This document shows, piece by piece, positions 26,236-36,319 of a stretch of DNA of 64,000 nucleotides. Position numbers and translations under genes: made by a program. Location of the stretch: assembly GCA_963730365.1 (NCBI GenBank), contig CAVSRM010000015.1:1-64000 (forward strand). Reading direction: 5' to 3'. The notes below the pieces were generated by a model. That model did no database searches, was not told the DNA's origin, and saw only the letters and a list, made by a program, of their open reading frames with translations. Position 1 is the stretch's first letter; each line of letters opens with the position of its first letter. This stretch comes from Fodinibacter sp963730365 (GTDB lineage Bacteria > Actinomycetota > Actinomycetes > Actinomycetales > Dermatophilaceae).

Positions 26236-27957
26236 CTACCTCCTCGTCGACGAGGCCTTCCGGCCGAGCCGACGGGAGCGGCTGCCCCTTCTGGCCGGCT
26301 CACTGCTCTCCCAGCGGAACCGGACCGCCACGACGGCCGCACCCGCGAGTGTCCAGACGAGCAGGACGGCGAGGTGGTCGAGGGACAGCCCGGACCCGGC
26401 GACGCCCGGGTCGACCGCCGTGGTCATGGCCTGCGCCGCGTGTCGGAGGGGGAAGAACGAAGCGACCGCGTCGAGCGGCCCCGGGAAGTCCGCCCCGATG
26501 ACGAAGATGTCGGAGATGAACGCGAGCGGGAGGAGGGTGCCGAGCGCCAGGCCCACACCGGCCTGCGCCGACCGCGCGAGCGACATCACCGCGAGCCCGA
26601 GCACGGCGAAGCACACCGCCGCGACGACGAGGGTCAGCACCGCGGCGGGGAGGCCCGGCGGGTACACGGGCCGGAACAGGATGACGGCGATCAGGGCGAT
26701 GCCCACCGCGGTGCTCAGGGCGACCGCCAGCGCCCCCACGACGCGGCCGACGAGCAACGCGACCGCCGGGAGGGGTGTCGCCCGAACCCGTTTGAGCACT
26801 CCTCGCTCCCGGTCCTGGGCGAGGCCCTCGGGCATGCTGACGAACCCCGTCACGGCAGCCCCGTAGACGGCCATCGTCGCGGCGTAGAAGGTCCCGAGCG
26901 GCTGCCCGCCGGACAGGGTGGCGTCACCGCCACCGTTCACCGTGGGGATGATCACGGCGAGCACGACCGGGAAGGCGACGGCGAAGAACACCGCCGAGGA
27001 GTCCCGCCAGAGGATGGTCCGGGTGTGCTGCACCTGGGACCACGTGAGCCGCACCACCGACGGCGTTCCGGCGGCGCGGGGCGCCCGGTCGGTCGCATGC
27101 ACCCGGGGGGACCCGGCCCGCCCACCGGCGGTGGCTGCCGAGCTCTCGCGGTCGCGGCGGACGAGCCAGGTCGCGGCGAGGGCCCCGGCCAGGCCCCAGG
27201 CCACGATGACGGCGAGGTGTTCGGGTGCCAGGCCGGCACCCGAGCCGTAGGGGTCCAGGGCCTCGGCGAGGGCCGCAGCCAGGTGCCGGAGCGGGAACAT
27301 CCAGCCGATGGTCGAGAGCCAGGTCGGCATCTGCGTGCCGAACATGAACATGTCGGAGATGAACGCGAGGGGGATCACGAGGCCGTTCGTCACGGCCAGC
27401 GTCATCTGCGTCGTCGGCAGGGCCAACGCGATCGCCAGGCCGAGGGCGCTGAAGCACACCGATGCGAGCACGATGGTGAGCACGAGGGCCCCGAGCGAGC
27501 GCTGCGGCACCTGCAGGTCGTAGAAGACCACCCCGGTGACGAGGACGAGGGCCGTGGCCGTCAGTCCGAGGACCAGGGCGGCGCCCATCCGGCCGCCGAC
27601 GAGTACCCAGCGGGGGACCGGCGTGCCGGACTGCCGCTTGACCACCCCGGTCGTGCGGGCCTCGGACAGTCCGACCGCGAGGAAGGAGAAGGTCGCCATG
27701 ACGATGCCGAACGCGGCCATGCCCGGAGCGAGGAACTGCACCAGTCGCACGCCGGTGCTGGGGTCGACCACCTCGTTCCCGACGAGGGCGCCCAGGATGA
27801 CGAAGAAGAGGAGCGGCAGGCCGATGCTGAGGATGAGCGTGATCGGCACCCTCGAGAGGCTGACGACCTCGTGCAGGGACTGCCGGGCGAGCAGCCGAGC
27901 GGAGCCCGGGAGCCGAGCCCGTGCCTCGTTCCCGACCAGGGCCTCGGCGGTGGTCAT
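26236..27957 (-). CDS. ABC-2 type permease, two fused permease units
   Basis: 573 residues. Two similar halves, each with about six helices, are joined head to tail. The first contains LIPLAFISDMFMFGTQMPTW and MFPLRHLAAALAEALDPYG, the second TLLPLAFISDIFVIGADFPG and FFPLRHAAQAMTTAVDPGV. This repeated PLAFISD / FPLRHAA pattern shows an internal duplication of a DrrB/ABC-2 permease. The start ATG overlaps the ATPase stop by ATGA, so one ATPase gene and one double permease form the exporter. Substrate unknown; drug or lipid export is typical. Confidence 0.87.
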   Translation of the reverse strand: MTTAEALVGNEARARLPGSARLLARQSLHEVVSLSRVPITLILSIGLPLLFFVILGALVGNEVVDPSTGVRLVQFLAPGMAAFGIVMATFSFLAVGLSEARTTGVVKRQSGTPVPRWVLVGGRMGAALVLGLTATALVLVTGVVFYDLQVPQRSLGALVLTIVLASVCFSALGLAIALALPTTQMTLAVTNGLVIPLAFISDMFMFGTQMPTWLSTIGWMFPLRHLAAALAEALDPYGSGAGLAPEHLAVIVAWGLAGALAATWLVRRDRESSAATAGGRAGSPRVHATDRAPRAAGTPSVVRLTWSQVQHTRTILWRDSSAVFFAVAFPVVLAVIIPTVNGGGDATLSGGQPLGTFYAATMAVYGAAVTGFVSMPEGLAQDRERGVLKRVRATPLPAVALLVGRVVGALAVALSTAVGIALIAVILFRPVYPPGLPAAVLTLVVAAVCFAVLGLAVMSLARSAQAGVGLALGTLLPLAFISDIFVIGADFPGPLDAVASFFPLRHAAQAMTTAVDPGVAGSGLSLDHLAVLLVWTLAGAAVVAVRFRWESSEPARRGSRSRRLGRKASSTRR

Positions 27958-28934
27958 CGTCCGCTGCTCTCGCGCTGGGGGTCGCCCACCGCGTCGGCAT
28001 CGTCGGCACCACCGGGGTCGTCGCCGGTGTCGGCACCGGCCTCGCCGACGAGGTCCAGGTAGACGTCCTCGAGGCTCGGGCGCGAGAGGGTCAGCGCGTC
28101 GAGCTCGACACCTCGGTCGACGGCCCATGCGGCGAGCGTCGCGACGTCGGCCGTGGCAGTCGTCGTCCGTAGCTCGACGGTGTTCCCGGCCGCCCGGTGC
28201 TCGCGGGCGACGGTCGGAAGATCGGACACCTGGAGGCCCGGAGGGACGCGGAACGAGATGACGGTCTCCGCCCCGGCCCGCGCGGCCAGGGACTCCGGGG
28301 TGCCCTCGGCGAGCACCCTGCCGTGGTCGATGACGACGACCCGGTCAGCGAGGTGCGCGGCCTCGTCGAGGTAGTGCGTCGTCAACAGGATCGTGGAGCC
28401 GAGGTCGCGCAGGCCCTCCACGAGGTCCCAGGCCCGTCGTCGGGCGGAGGGGTCGAAGCCGGTCGTCGGCTCGTCGAGGAAGAGGAGCTCGGGGCTCCCG
28501 ATGATCCCGAGGGCCAGGTCGAGCCGGCGGCGCTGCCCGCCCGAGAGCGTCCGCACGCGGGCGTCCGCCTTCTCCTCGAGGCCGGTGAGCGCGATGACAT
28601 CGTCCACGGCGCGTGGCTGCGAGTAGTACGCCCCATGCAGGCGGAGCAGCTCCCGCGGGCTGAAGTTCTCCTCGAAGCCCGCTTCCTGCAGGACGACGCC
28701 GATCCGGTCGCGGAACCCCCGATCGCCGGCCTGCGGGTCGAACCCGAGCACCGAGACGGACCCGCCGTCGCGCTCGCGGTAGCCCTCGAGGATCTCGACG
28801 GTCGTCGTCTTTCCCGCGCCGTTCGGGCCGAGGAGTGCGACGACCTCCCCGGACTCGACGACGAGGTCGAGCCCGTCGACGGCATTCACCCCGCCGTAGG
28901 TCTTGTGCAGCTCGGAGACCTCGATGACCGGCAT
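27954..28934 (-). CDS. ABC transporter ATP-binding protein
   Basis: 326 residues from ATG 28934 (GGGAG 7 nt upstream). Motifs: Walker A LLGPNGAGKTTTVE, Q-loop VVLQEAGF, signature RTLSGGQRRRLDLALGI, Walker B ELLFLDEPTTGFDP and H-loop TTHYLDEAAH. A C-terminal accessory region of about 100 residues is typical of DrrA/CcmA-type exporters. An apparent 1078-residue extension upstream of the start is only read-through of the low-complexity tract and was not accepted. Partner of the double permease downstream. Confidence 0.92.
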   Translation of the reverse strand: MPVIEVSELHKTYGGVNAVDGLDLVVESGEVVALLGPNGAGKTTTVEILEGYRERDGGSVSVLGFDPQAGDRGFRDRIGVVLQEAGFEENFSPRELLRLHGAYYSQPRAVDDVIALTGLEEKADARVRTLSGGQRRRLDLALGIIGSPELLFLDEPTTGFDPSARRRAWDLVEGLRDLGSTILLTTHYLDEAAHLADRVVVIDHGRVLAEGTPESLAARAGAETVISFRVPPGLQVSDLPTVAREHRAAGNTVELRTTTATADVATLAAWAVDRGVELDALTLSRPSLEDVYLDLVGEAGADTGDDPGGADDADAVGDPQRESSGR

Positions 28935-29084
28935 CGCGCAACTCCCTCTGAGTCCTCGCTGCCGCAACGCTGCGGGAGCGTCTGCGGTCCAGTGAACTCC
29001 TCCCCGGGGAGCCCCGGCAACGGTCTGTGACAGCTCGGGCGAAGCGGGTACCCGTCGCCGGGAGGGGGGGAGGGGGGGGAGGAA

Positions 29085-31590
29085 GGGAGGACTCCCGGGC
29101 CGGTCACGGCCGGGGAGAAGGGTGAGAAGAAGGGCAGACCTCAGCGGGTGGGGCCTCGTGCTGGCCGGGAGAGTGAAGGAGAGGAAGAGAAAAGAAGATA
29201 AAGAGAAGAAAAGAAGATGGAGAAGAGGAGGACTCCCGGGCCAGGTCACGGCCGTCGCCGGTGCGTACCCGACCTCAGCGGGTGGGGCCCTCGTGCTGCG
29301 GAGCCGAGGGAGTGAAAACATCCGAGATAGAAAAAAGAGAAGAAAGATAAGAAAAAAAAAAAAAAGAAAAAAAAAGAAGAGAAATAAAAAATTATAAAAA
29401 AGCCGAGAAAAAAATAGAGAGAAAATATAAGAAAAAAGAAAAGAAAAAAAAAAAGAAGAAAACCAAAAGAGAGAAAACGAGAAAGGAGATAGAAGAGAAA
29501 GAAGAAAAGGATGAAAAAAAGAAAAAAAAAAGAAAAAAAAAAAATAAAAGAAAAAGAGGAAGTGAGAATAAAGATGAAAGAAGTAAGAGAAGTAGACTGA
29601 AAAAAAATAGAAAAAAAAAAAAAAATAGAAATGAAAAAAGAAAAAAAAGAAGAGAAAGAAGAAAACATCGTACTTGGAATGCTCCTCGAGGTCTGCAGCC
29701 TCGACGTCCGCGCTTTCGCCGTCGGCTATGAAAGTAAATGAAAAAAAAAAAAAAATAAAATAAGAAAAGAGAAAAAAAAGAAAAAGAAGATAAGAGAGAA
29801 AAAAAGAGAAAAAAAAAAAAAGAAGAAAAAAAAATAAGAAAAAGAAAAAAAAAAAAAAAAAAAGGAAAGAGAGAAGAAGATGGAGAAGAAGATAAAAAGA
29901 AGAAAGAAGAGAAGAAAAGATATAGCCGGGAAAAAAGAGAAAGAGACAAGGAGAAAGAGTAAGAGAGATAAGAGAGCACAAAAAGGAAAAGAAAAAAGAT
30001 ATAGAAAGAGAAGAAGAGACGAAAGAAGATCTATAAGATAGAGAGACCGAGCAAACTAGACGAGGACCATACTCGCCGGTCGTGACCCGACGAAGCTCAC
30101 GGGTGGGGCTCGTGCTGCGCCGGGAAAAGAGAGCACAAAGACAACCAGAAGAAGTCGCAAAAGAAAACAAAAAGAGCAAGAAAAAAGAGAGTAGAGAAAA
30201 AGAAAAGAAAATAAAAAAAGAGAGAAAAAAGAAGAAAAAAAAAAAAAGAGAGAAAACTCGAAGAAAAAGAAAAAAGAAAAAAAAAGAGAGAAAAAGAAAG
30301 AAAAGTAAACACGCAACAGAAAAAAAAAGAAAAGTGAGAAAAAAAAGAGAAGAAAAAAAAGAGAAAGAGAAGAAGAGAAAAAAAGAAAGAAGAGATGAGA
30401 AGAGAAAAGAAAGAAAAAGAGAAGAAAGAAGATGAGAGAGAAAAAGAGAAAGAGAAGAGCGAATAGAAAAGCTGAAAGGAGAGATAGAAAAGATAAAAGA
30501 AAAGGAGAAGAGAGAGGAAGACACACTGCGACCGCCGGCGCACTCGCACGCCGCCACCGCGTCCTCGAGCAGGACGTCGGGCAAGACCTCGCACAGCCGC
30601 AAAGAGATGCGAACGAGGCTCAGCGCGAAGGAAAAAGATAGAAAAGAGAGAACGAGAGAAGAAGAGCTGGGTAAAACCGAGCCGGTTAGAGTCGCTAAAA
30701 AGACCGGTAGAAAAAAGGGACTAGACACGAGTGGAGCGCAAAAAGAAGACGAAAGACGACACCTCGAGGTCCTCGCAAAGAGAGACCGACGAGGAAGACG
30801 CACAAAGACAGAGACCACCCAAAAAGAACAACGAGCCGTATAGCTCAATAGAAGACTGACCTGCTCGAGGCACCCGGAAGACAACGCAACGACGATAGCG
30901 ACGCAAGAAACAAACAGTCCTGACCCAGCGACATAAAGAGAAAGAAAGAGTGAACAAAAAGAAGAAGAGAAAGAAGAGAAAAAAGAACTGCTCGGCGAAC
31001 AAAAAGAAAGAAAGAAGAAGAGAAGAGAAAAAAAGAGATAGACGAAGAAAAAGAGAGAAAAAGAGAGAAAAAAGAAAGAAAGAGAAAAAAAGGAGAAAGG
31101 AAAGAAGAGAAAGAGAAAGAGAAAGAAAAAGAAGAAAGCTGAAAGAGAGAAAGAGAAGAGAGAGAGAAGAAAAAGAGAAAGAGAGAGCAAAAAAGAGAAA
31201 AAAAGAAGAGAAGAGAATAAAAGAGGGAGAGAAAGAGAAACAGGGAGAACGAGAAATGAAGAAAGACAAAGATAGAGAGAAAGAGAAAAAAAAGCTAGAA
31301 GAAAAGAGAGAAGAGCAGAAGGGAAATGGAAAGAGAGAAAAAGTGATAGAGAGCGGTGAGTGCCTGCTCAGGTGAGCTGCAGCCTAAAGGAGAGAGAAGA
31401 GAAAGAAGACAAGAAGAGCGACTGTATAAAAGAGAAGCACAAGACCACGCTATCGCCGGAGACCTAGGAGAGAAAAGAAAAAAGAGCGTCGTCCTGGAAA
31501 AAAAGAGAAATGAGAGAGAAGAAAAAAAGAGAGAGAAAAGAGACGAAACTCGGAAAGAGGAAAGAAAAGGAAAAGGCGAGACGGGCGATC
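29085..31590. other. Purine-only low-complexity tract A (probable consensus artefact)
   Basis: About 2.5 kb of almost pure A and G on the + strand (runs such as aaaagaaagaaaaag) interrupt GC-rich DNA. Short GC-rich islands survive at about 29232-29318, 29680-29732, 30060-30125, 30530-30640 and 30740-30935. One island motif (gactcccgggcc ... cctcagcgggtggggccctc) appears, with variations, near 29090, 29232 and 30075. Another island (gcctcgacgtccgcgctttc) at 29697 recurs at 31681 inside a readable gene fragment. Flanking coding sequence on the right decays gradually into the tract. I read this as failed base calling within a minus-strand regulator gene. No protein call inside it is reliable. 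Confidence 0.85.
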
Positions 31591-31599
31591 AGAGGCGAA

Positions 31600-32460
31600 A
31601 CCTCAGCGAGTGCTCGTCCGGCACGACCAGCCTGGTGGAGACGACCGCGTCGAGCGCCGAGCTCGGTGCCGCGACGACGGCCTCGACGTCCGCGCTTTCG
31701 ACCGTCTTCCGCGCCTGCGACGCGTCCTCCAGCGCCCTCTCGGCCCCGTCTCCGCGTGGCCGCGCGCGCGAGCACCGCGTCGCGTGCAGAGCCGCGCAAC
31801 GTCCTCTCCGCCCCGCAGGACCTCGCTGACGAAGATCGGGTTGCCCGGAGAGTGTGTATCTCCCGGCGTCGATCGGCGTGCCGCTGACCAGCTGCTCGAC
31901 CGCGGCGCGCGAGAGCTGAGAGACTGACCCGCCGCGTCCGCTGCGGGCAGCTCACCGAGTCTGTCCAGGGGCCCGACATCGCCGACCCCTCGTCGCGGAA
32001 CGACCGAGCTCGAGGGCGCGCTCCTTCTGGATCCGCCTCCCGGTGTGACGCAGCTGGTCCAGGTCGCTCGTCCGCCCAGTGCACGTCCTCGACGACCAGG
32101 TCTATGAGATTGAGATTGATTCGTATGGCGTGCTAGAGATCGATGAACATCGCGTCGAGCGATTTGTCTCTGCGACTCGCGACGAGCTGCTCTCCCTCGA
32201 CGACTTGCGCGATGTCGTCGAACGGAGAGAGAGGAAGAGTAGTGAAGAGAGTGTTTAATGTACCTCAGTGATAGGCGACATCGGGCAGCTGGGACTCGAC
32301 CCGCTCCAACAGCGTCGACTTGCCCGCTCCCGCTTCGCCCTCGACGAGGTCGAGTCGGTTCCGCGCTCTGCCCGTGTGCCTACCGCGCTCTCGCCCTCCT
32401 GCCGCGCTTTAGGTCGTCGTCGGTTGTATGTGGGCCTGCCGCTGCGCGGAGACGGTCGGA
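31600..32460 (-). pseudogene. Damaged LuxR-type AAA ATPase regulator (N-terminal part)
   Basis: Minus-strand fragments in changing frames spell out an AAA_16/LuxR regulator in the right order: Walker A LVEGEAGAGKSTLLERVESQ (about 32290-32350), Walker B LVVEDVHWADE (about 32067-32099), then AVEQLVSGTPIDAGEIHTLS and ALEDASQARKTVESADVEAV at 31.9-31.68 kb, then PDEHSLRFR at about 31600. Beyond that the sequence dissolves into the purine tract. The C-terminal helix-turn-helix is not recoverable. The gene was probably about 3 kb long and intact in the organism. Stop codons and frame changes reflect sequence damage more likely than decay. Confidence 0.7.
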
Positions 32461-34189
32461 CGCAAAGGAATGCCTCATGAAGGTGTCGTCGTCGGCCTCT
32501 CGACGGCGCGGCGGAGAGCCGCGCATGCTTGACCCCGGCGGCGATCGAGTGCCACATGTGGTGCGGTCCCAGCTCGTCGACGAAGCCGGAGCGGGTGAGC
32601 ACGTCGCGCACGTTGCCGAACACGCGCACGAGGTAGAGGTCGATGCCCTCGGCGCGGAGCCCGGCGAGGAGGCCCGCGAGCCGGTCGGCCGTGGTCGTGT
32701 CCATCTGGTTGGTCGCCTCGAGATCGAGCACCACCGCGTCGAGGGGCGCCCGCGCCAGGGCGCTTGCCTGGACGTTCTGCACCACGTGTGTCGCGTTGGC
32801 CCAGAAGAGGGGTCCGTCGGGCCGCAGCACCACGACCCCGTCGAAGGTGCGGCGGTCCGGGTCGTTGCCGACCGACCCCCACGCGGCCTTCTCCCCGGCG
32901 ACCCGCCCCATCTCGTCGACGTCGACCTGCATGGAGCGGTACACCAGCCCCATGAGCGACTGTGCCACAGCCAGGAGCAGGCCGTTGATGGGCCCGAACG
33001 CGAGCACGCCCACGAACGCGACGGCGGCGGCGATGAAGTCGTTGCGGCGCACCGCGGCATAGCGCCGGAACTCCTCCGGCCGCACCAGCCCCCACACGGC
33101 GTTGATGACGATGGCCGAGAGCACCGCTCGCGGCAGGTCGGCGAGCAACCCCGCCGCGACGGCGATGAACACGAGGACCACCGCTGCCGCCGCGACGTTG
33201 CTCACCTGCGTGAACGCGCCGGCCTGCCGGTTGGCGGCGGTCTTCGACAGCGAACCGCCCACGCCCATCCCACCGAAGACGCCCGAGGCGAGGTCGGCGG
33301 CGCCGTGCGCCACGAACTCGCGGTTGTCCCGCTCCGCGTCGATCGGACCGCCGGAGGTGAAGGTGCGCACGGCCGCGAGGCCCTCGGCGATTCCCACGGC
33401 CGCGATCGCGATGCCGCCGGTCACGATGCCGCCCCACAGGGCCGGGTCGACCACCGGAATGCTGGGCAGGGGGATGCCGGTGGGCACGGCGCCGACCACC
33501 GTGACGTCGCGGCCGGCGAGGTCGAGGCGACCGGAGGCCACGATGCCGCCAACGAGCACGACGAGTGACCACGGCACCCGAGGGGCGAGCCGCTGACCGA
33601 GGAACAGGACGGCCAGGGCGAGAGTCCCCACGCCGAGCGTCAACAGGTGGGCGTCGGGCACCCCTCGCGCCAGGGCCAGCAGGCGCTCGAGGAGCCCGCC
33701 GGTGGGGGTGGCGAGACCGGCGAGCACGGGCAGCTCGCCGATGACGATGAGCACCACGAGGCCGGAGACGAAGCCGGTGATGATCGGCTCGCTGAGGAAC
33801 TGCGCCACCCACCCGAGGCGCAGGAGGCCCACGACGACGAGCACCACGCCCGCGGTGATGGCCAGCGCAGACGTGAGCTGGACGGCGATGTCGGTGTCGC
33901 CGCCGGCGAGTGCCCGCACGAGTGATCCCGAGAGCACCGAGACCGTGGACACCGGCCCGACGAAGAGCAGCCGCGACGCACCGAAGAGCGCATAGGCGAG
34001 CAGCGCCGGAGGGAGCGTGTAGAGGCCCACCTGCACGGGCACCCCGGCGAGCACGGCGTAGCCCAGCGACTGCGGCACGGCGAGCGCCGCGACGAGGAGC
34101 CCGGCCAGCAGGTCGGCGGGAAGGTGCCGCCCCGAGTAGTCGCGCAGCAACCGGAGTCCGATCGGGAGTCCGGGCCGCGGCAGGTGCAT
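32255..34189 (-). CDS. SulP-family anion transporter with STAS domain
   Basis: The recognisable protein starts MHLPRPGLPIGLRLLRDYSG at 34189 and has about 11 helices with the SulP signature region (LAALAVPQSLGYAVLAGVPV-like; GMGVGGSLSKTAANRQAGA). A C-terminal STAS domain follows (VVVLRPDGPLFWANATHVVQ, VVLDLEATNQMDTTTADRLA). The family moves sulfate, bicarbonate or other anions. After about 32540 the frame runs on to 32255 through Arg/Ser-rich sequence that overlaps the damaged regulator, so the true stop was probably lost to an indel near 32.5 kb; the last ~90 residues should not be trusted. Confidence 0.85.
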   Translation of the reverse strand: MHLPRPGLPIGLRLLRDYSGRHLPADLLAGLLVAALAVPQSLGYAVLAGVPVQVGLYTLPPALLAYALFGASRLLFVGPVSTVSVLSGSLVRALAGGDTDIAVQLTSALAITAGVVLVVVGLLRLGWVAQFLSEPIITGFVSGLVVLIVIGELPVLAGLATPTGGLLERLLALARGVPDAHLLTLGVGTLALAVLFLGQRLAPRVPWSLVVLVGGIVASGRLDLAGRDVTVVGAVPTGIPLPSIPVVDPALWGGIVTGGIAIAAVGIAEGLAAVRTFTSGGPIDAERDNREFVAHGAADLASGVFGGMGVGGSLSKTAANRQAGAFTQVSNVAAAAVVLVFIAVAAGLLADLPRAVLSAIVINAVWGLVRPEEFRRYAAVRRNDFIAAAVAFVGVLAFGPINGLLLAVAQSLMGLVYRSMQVDVDEMGRVAGEKAAWGSVGNDPDRRTFDGVVVLRPDGPLFWANATHVVQNVQASALARAPLDAVVLDLEATNQMDTTTADRLAGLLAGLRAEGIDLYLVRVFGNVRDVLTRSGFVDELGPHHMWHSIAAGVKHARLSAAPSRGRRRHLHEAFLCVRPSPRSGRPTYNRRRPKARQEGESAVGTRAERGTDSTSSRAKRERASRRCWSGSSPSCPMSPITEVH

Positions 34190-34347
34190 CCCGACAGTGT
34201 GCCGCTCGCGACACCCGCGGGGAACGGTTCGCCGGCCCCGCGTCGGTCAGGGCTCGATCCGACCCGCCCGGTGTAGGTCGTCGAACCGTCGGCACTTCTT
34301 GGGCGCCGCGGTGTCACCACTGCCGGGCGAACCTCTAGGTTGATCGC

Positions 34348-35427
34348 GTGACCGACCGACCCGTGAGCGCCCAGCGGGTGCTCGTCACCGGCTCGACCGG
34401 CTACATCGGGAGCCGCCTCGTCCCGCGCATGCTGCGTGAGGGCATCCCCGTGCGGGCGTCGGTCACCAGGCGCGCCAAGGCTGCCGTGCACTGGTGGGCC
34501 GACGATGTCGAGGTCGTGGAGATGGACGTGAACGACCCGGAGGCCGTCTCGGCCGCCGTCACCGACGTCGAGACGGTCTACTACCTCATCCACGGCCTGG
34601 GGGGCAGGGACTTCACGGAGAGGGACCGCGCGTCGGCGAGGACCATGGCCTCGGCCTGCGTCGCCGCGGGCGTCGCGCGCATCGTCTACCTCAGCGGCCT
34701 CGTCCCCGAGGTGCCCGAGCGCGAGCTCTCCGAGCACATCACCTCGCGGCTCGAGGTCGAGCGGATCCTCACGGCATCCGGCATCCCGACGATCACGCTG
34801 CGCGCGGCGATCGTCAGCGGGTCGGGGTCCACGAGCTTCGAGATCGTCCGCCAGATCAGTGAGCGGATGCCGGTGCAGACCATCCCGGACTGGATGGACT
34901 GTCGCGTGCAACCCATCGCGGTGGTGGACGTGGTCGAGGCGCTGGCCGGGGCGCGCACGGTCGCACCGACGTCGCGCGCCTACGACGTCGGGGGACCCGA
35001 GCGGATGCCGTACACGCGCCTCCTGGACACCTTCGCCGAGGTTGCGGGGCTGACTCGCCCCCGGGCGGTCGTGCCCCACCTGCCCACCGATCTCGTGGGC
35101 GCACTGGCGGGGTCGATCACCGACGTCCCGAGCCAGATGGTCGTCTCCCTGGTCGACAGCCTGCGACACGACATGGTCTGCCACGACATGGAGTTCGCCC
35201 AGGACCTGCTGCCCCGTGAGCACGAGCTCGTCGGGGTGGAGGAGTCCTTCCGCAGGGCGCTCGCCGAGCCCGACCAGGGAACCCCCGTCGCCGAACGAGA
35301 CCCCATCGGGCCCCTGCCCGGCGACCCGAAGTGGGCCGGTGGACAGCAGAGCTTGCTCGGCCGGGCGTTCGCGACGGGCACGGCGTTGCTCACCGAAGCG
35401 GTGCGCCGAGCCGTTCCCGGGTCGTAG
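34348..35427 (+). CDS. NAD(P)-dependent epimerase/dehydratase-like SDR protein
   Basis: 359 residues from GTG 34348. The Rossmann dinucleotide loop is VLVTGSTGYIGSRLVPRML. YYLIHGLGGRDFTERDR and RIVYLSGLVPE follow the atypical NmrA-like SDR pattern, without a clear YxxxK catalytic pair. Such proteins often act on lipids or sugars or as redox sensors; the substrate is unknown. It is divergent from the SulP gene. Confidence 0.8.
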   Translation: MTDRPVSAQRVLVTGSTGYIGSRLVPRMLREGIPVRASVTRRAKAAVHWWADDVEVVEMDVNDPEAVSAAVTDVETVYYLIHGLGGRDFTERDRASARTMASACVAAGVARIVYLSGLVPEVPERELSEHITSRLEVERILTASGIPTITLRAAIVSGSGSTSFEIVRQISERMPVQTIPDWMDCRVQPIAVVDVVEALAGARTVAPTSRAYDVGGPERMPYTRLLDTFAEVAGLTRPRAVVPHLPTDLVGALAGSITDVPSQMVVSLVDSLRHDMVCHDMEFAQDLLPREHELVGVEESFRRALAEPDQGTPVAERDPIGPLPGDPKWAGGQQSLLGRAFATGTALLTEAVRRAVPGS

Positions 35428-35460
35428 GCTCGCGCGGAGACGACCTGCGAGGGGGACACG

Positions 35461-35913
35461 ATGGACGATCGCACCGCACCTGCCGGGTGGTACGCCCAGG
35501 GCGACGGCTCCCAGCGGTTCTGGACCGGCTCCGCATGGAGCGACCAGGTGCGTCCGCAGTGGGCGCCGACGGCCCGCGGGCAGGCGCTCGTGCGCACCCC
35601 TCCCGCGCCGACGGCCGCGCTCACCCGGCCCCAGCTCGCCTACACCCCAGCGGGGTACGTCGCCGTCTCGCACGTCGCGCCGAAGAGCCCGGGGCTCGCG
35701 GTGCTCGGCTCGTTCTTCGTGCCCGGACTCGGCCAGCTGATGAACGGGCAGGTCGCCAAGGGCCTGTTCATGCTCGTCGGCTACGTCGTGAGCCTGGTGC
35801 TCGTGCTGGCCCTGATCGGGCTGGTGCTCGCCCCGGCGATCTGGATCTGGTCGATGGTCGACGGCTACACCGGCGCCCAGCGGTGGAACGCGCGGCACGG
35901 CATCCTCAGCTGA
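35461..35913 (+). CDS. DUF2510 and TM2-like membrane protein
   Basis: 150 residues. The N-terminal DUF2510 motif (PAGWYAQGDGSQRFWTGSAW) is followed by a Pro/Ala linker and a TM2-type pair of helices (VLGSFFVPGLGQLMNGQVAK, then a long helix and WIWSMVDGYTGAQRWN). DUF2510 is an actinobacterial N-terminal domain of unknown function. GAGGGGGA lies upstream of the ATG as a ribosome-binding site. Confidence 0.82.
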   Translation: MDDRTAPAGWYAQGDGSQRFWTGSAWSDQVRPQWAPTARGQALVRTPPAPTAALTRPQLAYTPAGYVAVSHVAPKSPGLAVLGSFFVPGLGQLMNGQVAKGLFMLVGYVVSLVLVLALIGLVLAPAIWIWSMVDGYTGAQRWNARHGILS

Positions 35914-35993
35914 CCGGTTCCCGCGCGGCCGGCGGTGGTGGTGTGGCCAGTGGCGGTGCGAAGACCCCGCCACACATCCTCTACGCTTCGGCC

Positions 35994-36260
35994 ATGCTCA
36001 TCCTCGGAATCATCCTGTTCGGCATGATCGTCGGCGCCGCCGCCCAGCTCATCCTGCGTCGCGGGACGTCGGGCATCAACTGGCCGATGGCCTTCGCGAC
36101 CGGGATCATCGGCTCGCTCGTGGGCGGTCTGCTCGTCAGCCTGCTGTCCGGGGACGGCCTGGACCTGCGCCCCAGCGGGATCATCGGCTCGATCATCGGC
36201 GCCATCCTCTGCGTGCTCGCGTGGGAGTGGTTCCAGGGGCGCAAGAGCACGAACGCCTGA
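35994..36260 (+). CDS. GlsB/YeaQ/YmgE family small membrane protein
   Basis: 88 residues with three hydrophobic helices and the glycine-rich pattern LGIILFGMIVGAAAQLILR, GIIGSLVGGLL and IIGSIIGAILCVLAWEWFQ. This transglycosylase-associated family is stress-induced in many bacteria; its biochemical role is unknown. Single gene. Confidence 0.85.
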   Translation: MLILGIILFGMIVGAAAQLILRRGTSGINWPMAFATGIIGSLVGGLLVSLLSGDGLDLRPSGIIGSIIGAILCVLAWEWFQGRKSTNA

Positions 36261-36319
36261 TCCCACCGCGGCTGATCCCACGTCGCCTGACCCCACCGAG
36301 GCGGCCGACCCAGGCCCTC

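Noticed and set aside
27954..31190. 1078-residue minus frame joining the ABC ATPase to a Phe/Ser/Leu-rich membrane-like N-terminus
   Set aside because: The extension is translation of the poly-purine tract; the ATPase has its own ATG and ribosome-binding site at 28934.
30082..31829. Lys/Arg/Glu-rich open frames on the + strand in tract A
   Set aside because: They are the direct translation of A/G-only sequence, with no start signals or recognisable domains.
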